In this document: positions 22,601-32,860 of the stretch, piece by piece
Layout: every line of letters begins with the position of its first letter
Position numbering within the stretch: the first letter of the stretch is position 1
Origin: Carposina sasakii
Lineage: Eukaryota > Arthropoda > Insecta > Lepidoptera > Carposinidae
Direction of reading: 5' to 3'
Assembly: GCA_014607495.2 (NCBI GenBank)
Contig: CP053161.1
Span: 10,921,115 to 10,985,114 of the forward strand
DNA length: 64,000 bases
Made by a program: the position numbers and the translations under genes
The notes under the pieces: model-generated
Database searches by the model: none
The model's input: the letters and a program-made list of their open reading frames with translations, nothing else
Told to the model about the DNA's origin: nothing

Positions 22601-25600
22601 ATACTTAGTCATATAATAATTAGCAATGCGAAAGTAACTCTGTCTGGCTGTAGCGCATTCACGCCAAAATTACTTAACCGAATATTAAATAATTTCTATG
22701 GTAATATGAGAGCAAATAAATGAACTGAATCTGATATAATTTTTTTAAAACGAAAAACCGACTTCCTCCCAAAACTCGAGCTTACTAAAGTAAAATTTAA
22801 CTAAAGGGCAAATATATATTGCGTTAAGCCGTGTACGAAGTTTAGGAGGCATAATATTGTCAGATTTATATAATTTTTAATATAAAATAGGCCACATGAC
22901 AAAAGAGAAAAAGGACTAGGCTTCGAAACTTTACGTCTGACAATATGATGATTATGATGATAATGATGACCTCCGACCAATTTCGGTCATGGCGACCACT
23001 TCTACTCCTAGATATTACTAAGTTGGTGTTCATGCGCTCGGAGATGGCTTACATTTACATAGCCAATCTTCGCCCTGAACGCCCGCGCACACAGAGGACA
23101 GGTTAGTGCGCCATTATTGTATTATAGATAATGGCAGCAGGAGGACAAGTCTTTACTTCATCACGTTTAGCGTCAAGGTCAACTTGACGCTGCTCCTCGA
23201 ACTCGTGTACTTGCTTTATCACCGTCCTGCGCCACTCTGGTCGTTGTGCTGACAAAACTTCCCATTTAGATGGATCTATATTGCATCTCTTCATGTCTTT
23301 TCTGAACATCTTTGTATCTGAGGAGTTGCCCGCCGCGTTTCCGCTTGCCCTCCTCTAGTTCAGAAAAGAAGATGCTCTTAGCCAATCTCTCCTTCGCCAT
23401 ACGAGGCACATGACCGCACCACCGAAGCTGCCGACGCATTAAGTAGGCCTCAATGGCACTTACATTGGCTCTTCGCAATACTTCGGTATTACGCACTCGG
23501 TTGGACCATCTGATTCTCATGATGGATCGGAGGCACTTGAGGTGGAATCGATCCAGAGTGCGTATGTGGCGACGGTACATGCACCACGCCTCGGAGGAAT
23601 ATAAGAGATTTGGCAGCACAACAGCCATGTACACACTTATTTAAGCAACATATAATTACACTCCTTCTTCCTGCCCTGTTCCCAATCATTTGGGGTCGGT
23701 GCAATATGTAGGTACTCTTTTTTCATTCATCCCTATTATCCGTCATCTCGTTATTCTCATGTCTACCTCTTCCTCTATAACCATCTTACTTCGGACACGG
23801 CTTAACGCAACATATAATTTAATGACTTAACACAATTATCTTCATCTTCATAAGCCTATTGCAGTCCATTACTGGACGTAGGCCCCCCCCTGCCATAGGG
23901 GGATTTTGTTACTAAAAAGTTCCACTATCTGTTTTTCGGCGGCTCCATCATCAGACCCTCGTTTCCTTTATATTATGTGTAGCTGACCAAAATTCTCTAT
24001 GAAAATCTAAAAACGGACTACTCGTGCCTTTTATATTTGAGGATATCCCTAGATTCCTTAGAGATTCCATCATCAGATGTTATGTTTTATATGTAGGTGA
24101 TCAAAACGCTCAGTAAAAGTATAAAAACAGACTACATGTGCCTACAATATTCGAGGATTGCCCTCGATTTCTCCAAGATCCCATCATCAGATCCTGATAT
24201 GGTGAATATGGGACCAACCTGGAAGTATACTATGACCAACTATAAAAAAAAATTGAAACCGGTTCATAAATGACGGAGTTCTGAGGTAACACACATAAAA
24301 ATAAAAAAAAAAAAAAAACATACAGACGAATTGATAACCTCTCTTTTTGAAGTCGGTTAATAATGAGGTGCATTTGTTTGGCCCAGTTCAATCTGTTTTT
24401 TTTCAAAATTCAAAATTCAAAATATGTATTATACATATATACATTTGTTTCTGCTTCAGTCTCGCGGTTTGCAAAAAGACACATAAAACTTACCCTCAAC
24501 CTCTTAATCTTTTCACAATCCCATAGTTCGACAGTAGCTGATGAAGTTCCAACGGCCAAGTGTGAGCCTCCCCCTTGAACCCAGTTCACTGAGCACACTG
24601 TCTCCGATCCCTCAAGAGATAGTAGTTGTTCAATTTGTCCAGTACCAGCGTTCCATAGGTACACCGAGTTGCCTAAAGCTACTGCCAGTATATTGGAGAG
24701 ACTCCAGTCTACAAGGTTTAAGTCTGGAAAGTTTACAATAAATAATGAGAAATTTAAGAGGTTTATAAGATTGGTTGGTGAAATAGCTGTTAGGTACTTT
24801 GTTTCAGTATTGCAGTTCTCACTCTTAAGCGCAATACATACTGAGCCCGCCGGGCCGCCGACAAAGCCCGGCGACACAACCCGGCGGCCTGTATGAAAAG
24901 AATCATGTCGGCAACATGCGCCTGCGCGTGTTACCCGCCGACATGTTGGCGGCTTGGGTACGCCTGCGCTCAGTTGCCCGGCGACGCTCGACCTGTAGTG
25001 ACGTGCTTGTATTTTTTAACGACATGGAGTGGGACGACGAAAATTGTCTTACGTTAATTAATCTTTATTCTGAGAAGGAGGTATTGTGGAATCCAAAACA
25101 CCCAGATCATAAAAGTCGACCAATGCGTTTCGACTCATTGAATGAAATAGCAAACCATTTTAATACAAATGTATCAGAAATAGAAAGAAAAATTAAAAAC
25201 TTGACAAGTCAGTATTATAGAGAAAAAAAAAGTGACTGACTCAAAAAAGTCGGGTATCGGTACAGATTGTGTTTATCAGAGCAAGTGGTTTGCATATAAA
25301 TCATTTAGTTTTTTGCAAAACAAGAATACTCCTACTGCCACGATCGATTCTGTAAGTAAAAATGCATTTATTATTTTTATCCAAATTTTTTTATTGTAGC
25401 GAATAGAACATGTTCAAAAGTGCTCACCCACCATAGTGTTAAATGTAAATAATATACATATACAGGGTTATTCGAATGTACATATTATTCATCGAATTTA
25501 AGACAAAACGTGTTTTTTTGTTCCCCCCCTCGCTAAGTTCCGCCTCCTTTTTTATTAGGGTTTTTACTTTGTTACAAATGTCCTTGTTTGTTACTTCCAC

Positions 25601-28600
25601 AAGATCACCGTGCTTTAAGATATTTTAAAGGGAATAAAATAAAAATATCATTGAAAAAAAATGATTTTTTCGCTTCATATGTTCCATTATCGACACTGAT
25701 AAAATATTTTACGTATGCTCACTGTTCATAAAATAACCCTGTTTACATCCGATTTAAATCTTGACTAAATTATTTATCTTTACTTTCTATGTAACACAAT
25801 ACAACAGATTAAAAATATTTTGATTTCAGGAGACATCAAACGAGAGCAGTGTTGTACAACCCCAGCAAAATGATTCATCTAATTCATTTGCCGATGACAC
25901 GATTAAACGTCCCAGAAAAAATCTAAACAATGAAATGATTTCACAAGCTCTGAATATTATGAAATCTGTCTCCGATCGACAAAATCAAACACAAGAAAAA
26001 GATGAAGACACTCTTTTTGGAGAATATATTGCAGCAAAACTGAGAAAAATGGATAAATCAACAAATGCAATAGTAAAACATCGAATTAATAATATTATTT
26101 TTGAAACCGAAATTGGATATCAGACAGATATGTATGCAGATTACGCAAGACCCTCTAGCTCCCGTAGTCATCCAAATGATCAACCAAATGCATATCCTTC
26201 TAACCGCTCATCATCTGTATATTCTACTATTACGAGCCCGGATCATCAGCATTCTACCACCACAAATCCTGATAATCAGCCAAATACAAACCCTTCATCT
26301 CTATATCCCATCAACATAAACCCTCATCCGCAACTTCCTGGAGTTGAATCTTCGGTACCAGTAGCGCTTGATGAAAGTTCTAATAGTGAACGTATAAGCA
26401 GCCAAGATATAGAGAACGTTTTTAAATCCCTAAATGAAAAATAATTTTCTTTCTTTAAGATCTTTATTATAATTTGAAATAAATATAGCTTAGCATAAGA
26501 AAAGTAATCACGAAATAAATCTGCCTTTTGAAATGTTATGATTAAGTAAGAGTCACTAATTGTAAACACAAATTTAAATATAACTATCATTATTATGTTT
26601 TTTTTTTTAATCTTTAAATTTAGATTTAGATTAAATTGATCATTGATCATACTGCCATTCTAAGCTTCCGACATCGGAGAGAAAATATTCAACCAGCTCG
26701 TTCCTTGTATCTTCAGGACACAGATTTGTATTGACCTCTCTTGGCAAGGCAACAAAACAATTATTTTCAGGAGTTACTGTGCGCCATTCACCTGGTATGA
26801 TTTCTCCGTTATCATTTTCAGAATCATATTCGTTTCGCTGTATATTTTTTTTTATATAATTGAACAAATGTACACAGGCCAATGTCACAATAGCAGTTTT
26901 TTGTGGAAATAGCTGGATAGGTCTCTTGAATATTTGAAATTTGCTGGTTAACTGCCCAAACACATTTTCAACTACTCTTCGTCCTCGACATATACGATAA
27001 TTGAAAACTCTTTTGGGAGATCTTTTTGTGTGATTACCATCGTAAGGTTTTATAATGTGGGTTTGTAATGCAAAAGCATCATCACCCAAAAAAAAATATG
27101 GCACTGGTACATTTCTCCCAGGTAGAGGTTTGTTGTCCGGCAAATTTAAAGAATTGTTATTTAACATTCTGCATAACGCAGAGTTATTAAAAACACCGCC
27201 ATCTGAAATGCGACCCTGACATCCCACATTAGCGTATAAAAACTTGTAATCTGCATCCACTAATGCAAATAGTACAATACTGAAATAAGTTTTATAGTTA
27301 AAATATTCACTTCCACTTCTTGGTGGACATTGAATTTTTACGTGTTTTCCGTCCATTGATCCAAGGCAATTAGGAACATTCCATCTATCCAGATATCTAT
27401 CTGCAACTTTTTTCCATTCGTTTGAAGTTCTCGGAATCTAAAATAAGAACATTAACTAAATTATACTTCGAACTAAATCAAACAGCACAAAAATATACAT
27501 CAATTTAAAATTTATATTTATTAATATTTAGATTTATTTAAAAAAGATAAACATTTAATTTTACCTTTACATACTCCGAAAGGCCATCGATTATAGCTTG
27601 GCATACTTCTGGGATAATGTATGAAATAATTTGAGGAGATACTTTGAACACGTCACAAAGGCTAATGAATGATTCGCCCGTACTCAGGTATTTTAATGTT
27701 ATTGCTAATCTGTCTTGTGGCGAAATTGCAATTCTGCAATTTGTATCTTTTTTAACTATTCTCGGCCTAACAATATTCAATAAATATTCAAAGTCGGTAT
27801 TGGTTAATTTCATGAATGTTTTAAAATGTATGGGATTTTGTACAATCAAGTCATCTGCTTTCAAATCTCTTAATCTGTCATGATTGCTATAATAATTGCG
27901 ACTCAGTAAACTAGGTCTAACCCAACAGCTTCGTTCCCTTTGGAGCGATTCAGCAATAAACATTCCACAAGCTGCTATCAACAGATCACTGCCATCGTCC
28001 ATTTTTGAGATTATTTCTATTTACTGAATTATCGAAGATACACCACCAAAATTATATGACACAACCACACAACCTTTATCGACACGCGGCAATCACTGAC
28101 TGCCAAATAAATTTCTCATCTCAAGCCGCCGACATGCCGCCGACCAAATTTTCCGACTTGTAATAAGTGAAGCCGCCAACTAGACCGCCGACAAAAAGTT
28201 GCCGACATATGTCGGCGGCCCGGCGGGCTCAATGTGTATTGCGCTTTATAATAGACGTTACGACTTTGTCCGCGCGAATAGTAGAATTCCCGCAGGTCTA
28301 TTATGTAACTTGCGGTAGCAAAGCCAAAGTAAAGCGATTGGGAAAATTGTGAGTGTGCGAGTGCGCCGGGCGAGGTGCGGGGTCACGGAGCACGGAAGGA
28401 TGCCTTATGTACATCCCTAACACTGACGTGTTAATAATTGCAGAAAATCCTGTATTATTGAACACATACCTACATCATACAAAGACCCTCCAAGTTGCAG
28501 AACTCTCAAATAGCTATAAATGTATTTAAAAACATTTTTAAAATGTAGGTTGAATCATAACTTACAGTAGTCATCTAAGATTTCAGGTGCATCCAATATT

Positions 28601-30902
28601 CTGTCGGGAGCTTGAGGAATGTATCTTGTTGTGCTTTTTACTGATGAAGGAACTTTAGCCTGAGAAAAGTTATGTACTTTTAATGACAGTGGCTCCTCCA
28701 AGGGAATTTATATGTACCTATGTATGTGAATGTGGAGATTGTACCACATAGCTCACCTTCCTACTTATTGTCAAATCAGAGATGTGTGCCCACCCTTATA
28801 TATTATTATAGATTATATTATATATTATATAGATGAAGAATAACATTGCCAATATGTAATTTAGAAAAGAGAGGTTAAATTCGTCATCCGAGTAATTGCT
28901 GGCACGGTTTGCAGTGGTTGTGGGTTCGATTCCCACTCTGGTGAAGAATTTTTACCATTTTCTTTATTAATTATTTTATGATAAGTAGTCTAGTCTAGAT
29001 TCTAAAAAAATCACTACATATTATAAAACAAAGTCACTTGCCGCTGTCTATCCATCCCTATGTATACTTAGATCTTTCAAACTAGGAAACGGATTTTAAT
29101 GTGTTTTTTTAATAGATTGGGTGACTCACGAGGAAGGTTTATATGTATAGTATCAGCACTGCACCCGTGCAGCCGGGGCGGGTAATAAATAAATAAAGCA
29201 CACCATATATACATATATACAAAAGTTTATTTGTAGGTACAAATAAAGAAATTTGTATTGGGAAGATATGAATCGTAATATGCGTTTTGTATGAGAGTAG
29301 GCTTCTATTGATCATGTGTTAATATGTTGTGTTAGAATATTTTATTTTATTAGTTGTTTTAAATTACACACATGCAAAGGTTATTACAATATTGTTTGGA
29401 CATAGAACCTTATGGAATTAGTCATGAAGGCTTTTTAGTAAAAGGACGGCTTTTTAGTAAGTAAAAGGACTTTTAGCACATACCAACTTTTAAATATTTA
29501 TTAGCCACATTCAGATACATAGGTGGAGTACCATTAATATTGCACAATGAAAAAGAGTACTCAAATGCTTTACTTCAGAAAACCAGAATATCCATGTGCT
29601 GAAAACCTCAAAAAGCAAATGAATTGAAAGACCCACACAATGACTCAACAAACCTGTGAATATACCACTCTCAGGCGATTCTGATAGCCCTCGGGGGCAG
29701 CAGGGGCTTTGCAGGTGTACTGCAGGAGGCGACCCGGCTCAGTGTCTGCAAGGGCTCGACCAATCGCTTCACTCACTGCTGATGGTGCCTGGTCCTCTTT
29801 ATCTTCGTCAGCTCTCATCTGTATAGAGGTTTCTTTAGGATATTTCTTTTTCTTTATTGCACACACACAAAATATAAATCACTGGATAAAAGAGATGCAT
29901 GTACAATAGCAAGCTTATCTCTACAAGATATCCCTTCCAGCAAATAACAATAATTTTTTAACAAATAAAGGGTAACATGTGCAATTAAACTAAGGGCCAA
30001 TTTTTCCTAACATCAGATAGCCTGTCAGAAGAATAAAGTTAATGATGTATTTCTCTAAAACTCGATGACGATAGAGACAACATCAACTTTATTCTTCAGA
30101 TAAGCTATCTAATGTTTTGAAAAATCAGGCCTAATTCTAAGACACCAACTACATTGAAAAAAAGAAGGAGAATCAATTTTTATGTGGTGTAGGCCTGTAG
30201 AGGTCCACCAGAACCAGTTGAACTTTTGAAAGGGGTCTATGAGAAAAAAAGTTTGGGAACCCCTAATATAAAATAAAGCCCCACATGCAAAGCATGCATA
30301 ATCTTAGGCTTTATTTCATTCTCAAATTAGCATACAATGATGTTGTGTTATTAATAAATAAATAAAATCTTACCATGTAATGACATAGATCATAATTAGA
30401 ATTACTTCTTGAAGGTATGAATCTGTCAGCTTTGTTTGGGGTTTTGGAAGCTTTGTTGGGAGTTGGAGTTGTTGAGCGACCTGAAAATATTTTTACTTCA
30501 TACAGCTTTTATACAAACTAATCCCAAAATAGCTACTCTGATTTTCTTTATGTTTATATAGGAAGAACACAAAAGTAAAGTAAATATTCAAGCAGTCAAC
30601 TGTTTACCTGGAGATTTGTTCTTGGAAGGAGTCTTCTTGCCCTTTTTAGTCTCATTTCTAGTGGGTGTCTTGTTAGATAAAACACTATTATTACAGCTTT
30701 GGTTTGAAGATATTGATAATTTCTGCATGGACTGGTTACAAGCACTAATGTTAATGTTCGATAGATTCTTGAATGAGCTGCTCATGGACGGATTCAAGTT
30801 TTCACTGGATTTCTTCACCCATCGTTGCAGAGGTCCTCTGGTTATTGGGCCATCCATTGTGGCTAAACTGTTAATTTCATTAAGATAGTTAAATTGGGCC
30901 AT
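19615..30902 (-). CDS. fzy: Cdc20/Fizzy, APC/C co-activator
   Basis: Fizzy recruits substrates such as cyclin B and securin to the anaphase-promoting complex and is the spindle-checkpoint target. There are ten exons on the minus strand: 30902-30608, 30480-30374, 29818-29654, 28659-28566, 24723-24494, 22576-22430, 21938-21811, 21394-21247, 20659-20460, 19711-19615. All phases match, giving 536 residues. The C-box DRFIPSR is at residues 117-123, [15 protein letters not shown] ends exon 3, and [16 protein letters not shown] leads into the seven-bladed WD40 propeller (YLNLVDWS to ETLRLWKCF). The C-terminal Ile-Arg tail that docks on the APC/C is present (NMNSLIR). The length and motif order are those of metazoan Cdc20 rather than Cdh1/Fzr. 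Intron 4 (3.8 kb) carries a complete Harbinger transposon and intron 9 carries a minisatellite that begins at the donor site. Confidence 0.95.
19752..20021 (-). repeat. Degenerate repeat region, fizzy intron 9
   Basis: Irregular units of 20-30 bp built on accgtaaacttctcagcacc, tgtcgtaaggtttatgtgc and similar words. They share the core cgtaaG/A-TTCTC with the younger array next to it and look like an older, decayed part of the same expansion. Confidence 0.65.
20024..20056 (-). pseudogene. Displaced fragment of fizzy exon 9
   Basis: On the plus strand the piece reads gggtacttcca, tatcacgagctggttgtg. It matches 20571-20602 inside exon 9 (gggtacttccagatcacgag, ctggttgtg) with one or two differences. 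It sits between the decayed and the regular parts of the intron array, some 400 bp from the end of the live exon. Confidence 0.85.
20052..20470 (-). repeat. 17-bp minisatellite seeded by fizzy exon 9 donor
   Basis: About 24 units of GAGACCTTACGGCGCGT on the minus strand. The first unit overlaps the coding boundary: exon 9 ends GAGACCTTGCG and the intron starts GTACGC, followed at once by the next GAGACCTT. The array is therefore a tandem expansion of the last 11 exonic and first 6 intronic bases. In most units the GTAC of the donor has become GCGC, but each unit also holds GTGAGA, which itself fits a 5' splice site. Units are nearly identical in the middle (20065-20330) and diverge near the exon. 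Confidence 0.92.
20838..20960 (-). mobile_element. SINE fragment with (CATA)n end
   Basis: A catacatacatacat run followed by aaaatcacgcctctttcccg and gaggggtaggcagag. The last words are a diverged form of the SINE family A 3' end. The rest (cctgacacacctgtttcgc) is different, so this may be another subfamily. Confidence 0.55.
21600..21762. mobile_element. MITE family H, copy 2
   Basis: It shares gcgttaacgtaaagc, ccaatcatattgtggcgtg and acgcgatcgagttc with 16976-17157. It lies in fizzy intron 7. Confidence 0.65.
21975..22120 (+). mobile_element. Dispersed repeat family K, copy 1
   Basis: It shares cttagatctttcaaa, acgcaacggattttgatgtg and gtatagtatcagcactgcac with 29035-29190. A more diverged relative is split over 9215-9240 and 9690-9775. 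It ends in gccagggcaggtccctag. It is non-coding. Confidence 0.55.
22940..23645 (-). mobile_element. 5'-truncated LINE, reverse transcriptase C-terminus
   Basis: On the minus strand from about 23640 the frame reads [16 protein letters not shown], then [30 protein letters not shown] and [11 protein letters not shown]. This is the C-terminal region of non-LTR retrotransposon polyproteins found in many invertebrates. A frameshift near 23300 separates it from [20 protein letters not shown] in the next frame. The element then ends in a short 3' UTR and a (GAT)n tail near 22945. It is dead: 5' truncated and frameshifted. It lies in fizzy intron 5. Confidence 0.85.
23848..23905 (+). mobile_element. 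Retroposon end fragment (ctggacgtagg family)
   Basis: A short piece reading agcctattgcagtccattac, tggacgtaggcccccc. It is the same family as 5790-5935. Confidence 0.6.
24828..24863 (+). repeat. Harbinger left terminal inverted repeat
   Basis: It starts agcgcaatacatactgagcc and continues cgccgggccgccgaca. It is matched by the right end at 28210-28245 with two mismatches, at positions 12 and 14. Confidence 0.9.
25024..26444 (+). CDS. Harbinger accessory protein, MADF-BESS type
   Basis: Harbinger elements need a second, DNA-binding protein that takes the transposase to the nucleus and to the element ends. The exons are 25024-25351 (GTAAGT donor) and 25830-26444. The start codon ATG at 25024 opens [22 protein letters not shown]-like domain spans exon 1: [27 protein letters not shown], then in the next frame [20 protein letters not shown]. 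Exon 2 has a basic patch KRPRKNL, a BESS-like motif ([12 protein letters not shown]) and a Ser/Pro/Asn-rich tail. The frame breaks at a run of nine A (25224-25232): with nine A the exon stops at TGA 25237, and with eight A it would be open to the donor. It could be a real mutation of this copy or a homopolymer sequencing error. A typical copy elsewhere would decide. Confidence 0.78.
26640..28002 (-). CDS. Harbinger DDE transposase (HARBI1-like), intact
   Basis: There are two exons on the minus strand, 28002-27565 and 27437-26640, joined in phase 0 across a 127-bp GT-AG intron. The product is 411 residues, the usual length. The start ATG at 28002 opens [15 protein letters not shown]. Exon 1 holds a helix-turn-helix region ([32 protein letters not shown]). 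Exon 2 holds the catalytic core: D175 in SMDGKH, D265 in FFLGDDAF and E303 in RRVVENVFG, the DDE triad of this superfamily (DDE_Tnp_4). No stop or frameshift is seen, so the protein could be functional. It is related to the domesticated vertebrate HARBI1 but here lies inside a bona fide element. Confidence 0.95.
28866..28975 (+). mobile_element. tRNA-headed SINE, truncated
   Basis: It contains a B box (tgggttcgattcccactctg) and ends in the tail attttctttattaattattt, shared with 48013-48110 and 56725-56812 (both minus). It has no acceptor stem, so it is not a tRNA gene. Confidence 0.6.
29035..29190 (+). mobile_element. Dispersed repeat family K, copy 2
   Basis: It shares cttagatctttcaaactagg, gtatagtatcagcactgcac and a GC-rich end (cgtgcagccggggcgggt) with 21975-22120. 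Confidence 0.55.
29997..30131. mobile_element. Foldback MITE family F
   Basis: The arms cagatagcctgtcagaagaa with taaagttaatgatg and, inverted, catcaactttattcttcaga with taagctatct. The copy is bordered by caatttttcctaa and ttgaaaaatcagg. It lies in fizzy intron 2. Confidence 0.7.
30182..30265. mobile_element. hAT-type MITE, truncated
   Basis: It matches the right half of 43817-43991: gtgtaggcctgtagaggtcc, gaaaggggtctatgag and the terminus tttgggaacccct. The left end is missing. Confidence 0.7.
30608..30902 (-). CDS. fzy: fizzy exon 1, start and basic N-terminus
   Basis: The start codon ATG at 30902-30900 opens [12 protein letters not shown]. The exon continues through ARM-like text [10 protein letters not shown], Ser/Asn-rich sequence and a Lys-rich stretch ([16 protein letters not shown]), and ends in a GTAAAC donor. 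The N-terminal tail of Cdc20 is normally disordered and phosphorylated. I see no KEN box. Confidence 0.9.
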
Positions 30903-31387
30903 ATTACAACGGAGACACAGCAGAGTCGAATTTGGTTTTGGTTTGCCTCACGATATATTTTTACTACAGTTCTAGCAACTACTGAATATTCTCCTTTAAA
31001 ATAGGTAGCTACTACAGAATAGATAGACCTAAAATATAATTCGTAAACATTTAAACAATGTTCGTGATCGAAAATTCGAATATAGGAAAAACCGTTGAGT
31101 AAGGATGACGATCCGACATCGTTTAATCGAAATATCGATTCGTCAGGCATACATAAAACCTCGATGTTTTACGACTGTGCCAGAAGGAGGTTTATGTTTA
31201 TCGATTGTATGTATGTGTGTATATTTCTTTGGCTCGCACTAGAGCCTAAATGATTAGGATTCGTCTTAGTCGTGAGAGTGACACGGGGTCAAAAATTTAT
31301 GTTACTAAAAATACATACTGGTAATACAGAAGCTTTAGCGGGAAAAGTTGGGAGAGGGTGTAGCTTTACTGTTTAAATCAAATATCA

Positions 31388-31655
31388 TGCAGCATAGACT
31401 GCTCTGGGAGTGAAAAAATGACGAAGCTGCTTCTCTTCCCGGGCATGCTGTACGTACAATTCAGTAGAGGGACAAGAGGGTCTTGGTGTTTTGTAGGCGA
31501 TGGGCTGACCACCTATCTACTAACCGAACTTGTACATCTCAACTATACCCTCAAAATTGGTCAGAAGTGGCACCATGTGGTTCTATCGGCCCTTGGTGCT
31601 CTGCCTACCCCGTAAGGGATAAAGGCGTGATTAAATGTATGTATGTTTGTATCAA
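31388..31655 (+). mobile_element. SINE family A, copy 2
   Basis: It runs from gcagcatagactgctctggg through gctgcttctcttcccgggca to aaggcgtgattaaatgtatg. It is longer at its 5' end than the copy at 1650. Confidence 0.75.
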
Positions 31656-32528
31656 ATTTTATTTGTAACTAAATGGTTTGAATGTGTCAGCATGTGAAAT
31701 CATGACAAAATATTTGAAAATACATTAAATGTTTTAGAAAATAAATATGTTTTTTTCATACCTTTCTGACTGACCGTTATCCCTAACTGAAAATTGATAT
31801 GATATGATTTTACTGATAAGAGATCGATCTCTAATTATTAAAAATATGTTTTGCCTACCCTGTTTTTTTTACACTGTCTTTTTTTTCCCTCTGTGCACAT
31901 GTGTTTTATCTATTCTATGATATGTCTTTTTATTTTATTTTTGTTCGGGTTAGCTGGAAAAGATCTCTTGTAGAGATAAGCTCGCCTTTGTACAATATTT
32001 ATTTTAATTGTGTTATTTTTTATTTATGTGTGTGTACAATAAAGAAGGAAAGAAGAAGACGTTTTATGTTTTTCATTATGTATGGAGTTATATTTATTAT
32101 AATTGCAAAGTTTTAGAGGTCAATGTGTTTTTCCTAAATTTTTGCGTGAATCGATTCATCAGCTTGCGATTAAACACAATAGATACTGTTTTATCGTTTT
32201 CATGAAGAGTCGCATCCCTACATTGAATTTTATTTTTCTTTTTAACCGCTTCCACAATTTTGCCAAGGGTAGGCAAAGATCATTCAGCCTTGTCAATTTT
32301 ATTATTTTCCTATAATATAATATCCAACCCCGCACAATTTGTATTATATAAATAGGCAAATCGGGAAAAATCTTGTTTGTTCTTTTCTTCATTTATTATA
32401 ATAACATTCAACATAAAACTGAAATCATGTACAAAAGACGTTGACTATGGTTGCATGGACATAGTTTACCTTTCCTTCGAGATAAAATTAACAAAACAAA
32501 AAAAATCAAATTCACCAAAAATCACAAC

Positions 32529-32692
32529 GATTCGACGGGAAAAGCTGGAAGGGAGCGGGTGATTTTCCCGTCGTTTCCATTCATCACCATCATCATTATC
32601 ATCCCATAAATTCAGAAATCATTTACTAAAGACAATGGCTGTATGGGCTTAGTTCCCCTTGCCTTTCCTTCGGGATAAACTAAAAAAAAAAA
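32529..32692 (+). mobile_element. SINE family C, internally deleted
   Basis: It starts gattcgacgggaaaagctgg, jumps over some 240 bases relative to 12714-13118, and ends ttccccttgcctttccttcg with a poly(A) run. The word aaaatcacaac occurs on both sides and is the likely target duplication. Confidence 0.7.
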
Positions 32693-32860
32693 AAATCACA
32701 ACAAAACTATCCCTTGCCTCCTTTCCTTCAGGATAAACTAAAAAAAAAACAACAAAATCTGTGAAAACTGAAAATTAATCGCCGTAGAATATTGAGAATA
32801 TTTAAAGATTTTTCCATTACTATTTATCAAAATCCGCAAACAAATAAACGTCAGCGAAAT

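Larger units (their letters stand above)
24828..28245. mobile_element. Complete PIF/Harbinger DNA transposon
   Basis: The element of 3418 bp is flanked by the 3-bp target duplication TTA (24825-24827 and 28246-28248), the size and sequence preferred by PIF/Harbinger. The terminal inverted repeats begin AGCGCAATAC and extend about 36 bp (to GCCGCCGACA) with two mismatches between ends. Subterminal copies of gccgacatg/gtcggcggc motifs follow on both sides and may be transposase-binding sites. It carries the two genes typical of the superfamily: a DDE transposase on the minus strand and a DNA-binding accessory protein on the plus strand, tail to tail. It lies in intron 4 of fizzy, in a spliced-out position. 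Confidence 0.93.
30903..32860. promoter_or_regulatory. Divergent spacer between fizzy and CWF19L2
   Basis: The two start codons are 1958 bp apart and point away from each other, so promoters of both genes must lie here unless there are distant non-coding exons. I cannot assign a TATA box or initiator with confidence. The spacer is invaded by a SINE A copy (31388-31655) and an internally deleted SINE C copy (32529-32692). The remaining unique parts are about 30903-31387 and 31660-32500. Confidence 0.5.

Noticed and set aside
23453..23704. Open frames on both strands over 23453-23704
   Set aside because: They are shadows of the LINE reverse transcriptase C-terminus read from the minus strand, partly in the wrong frame.
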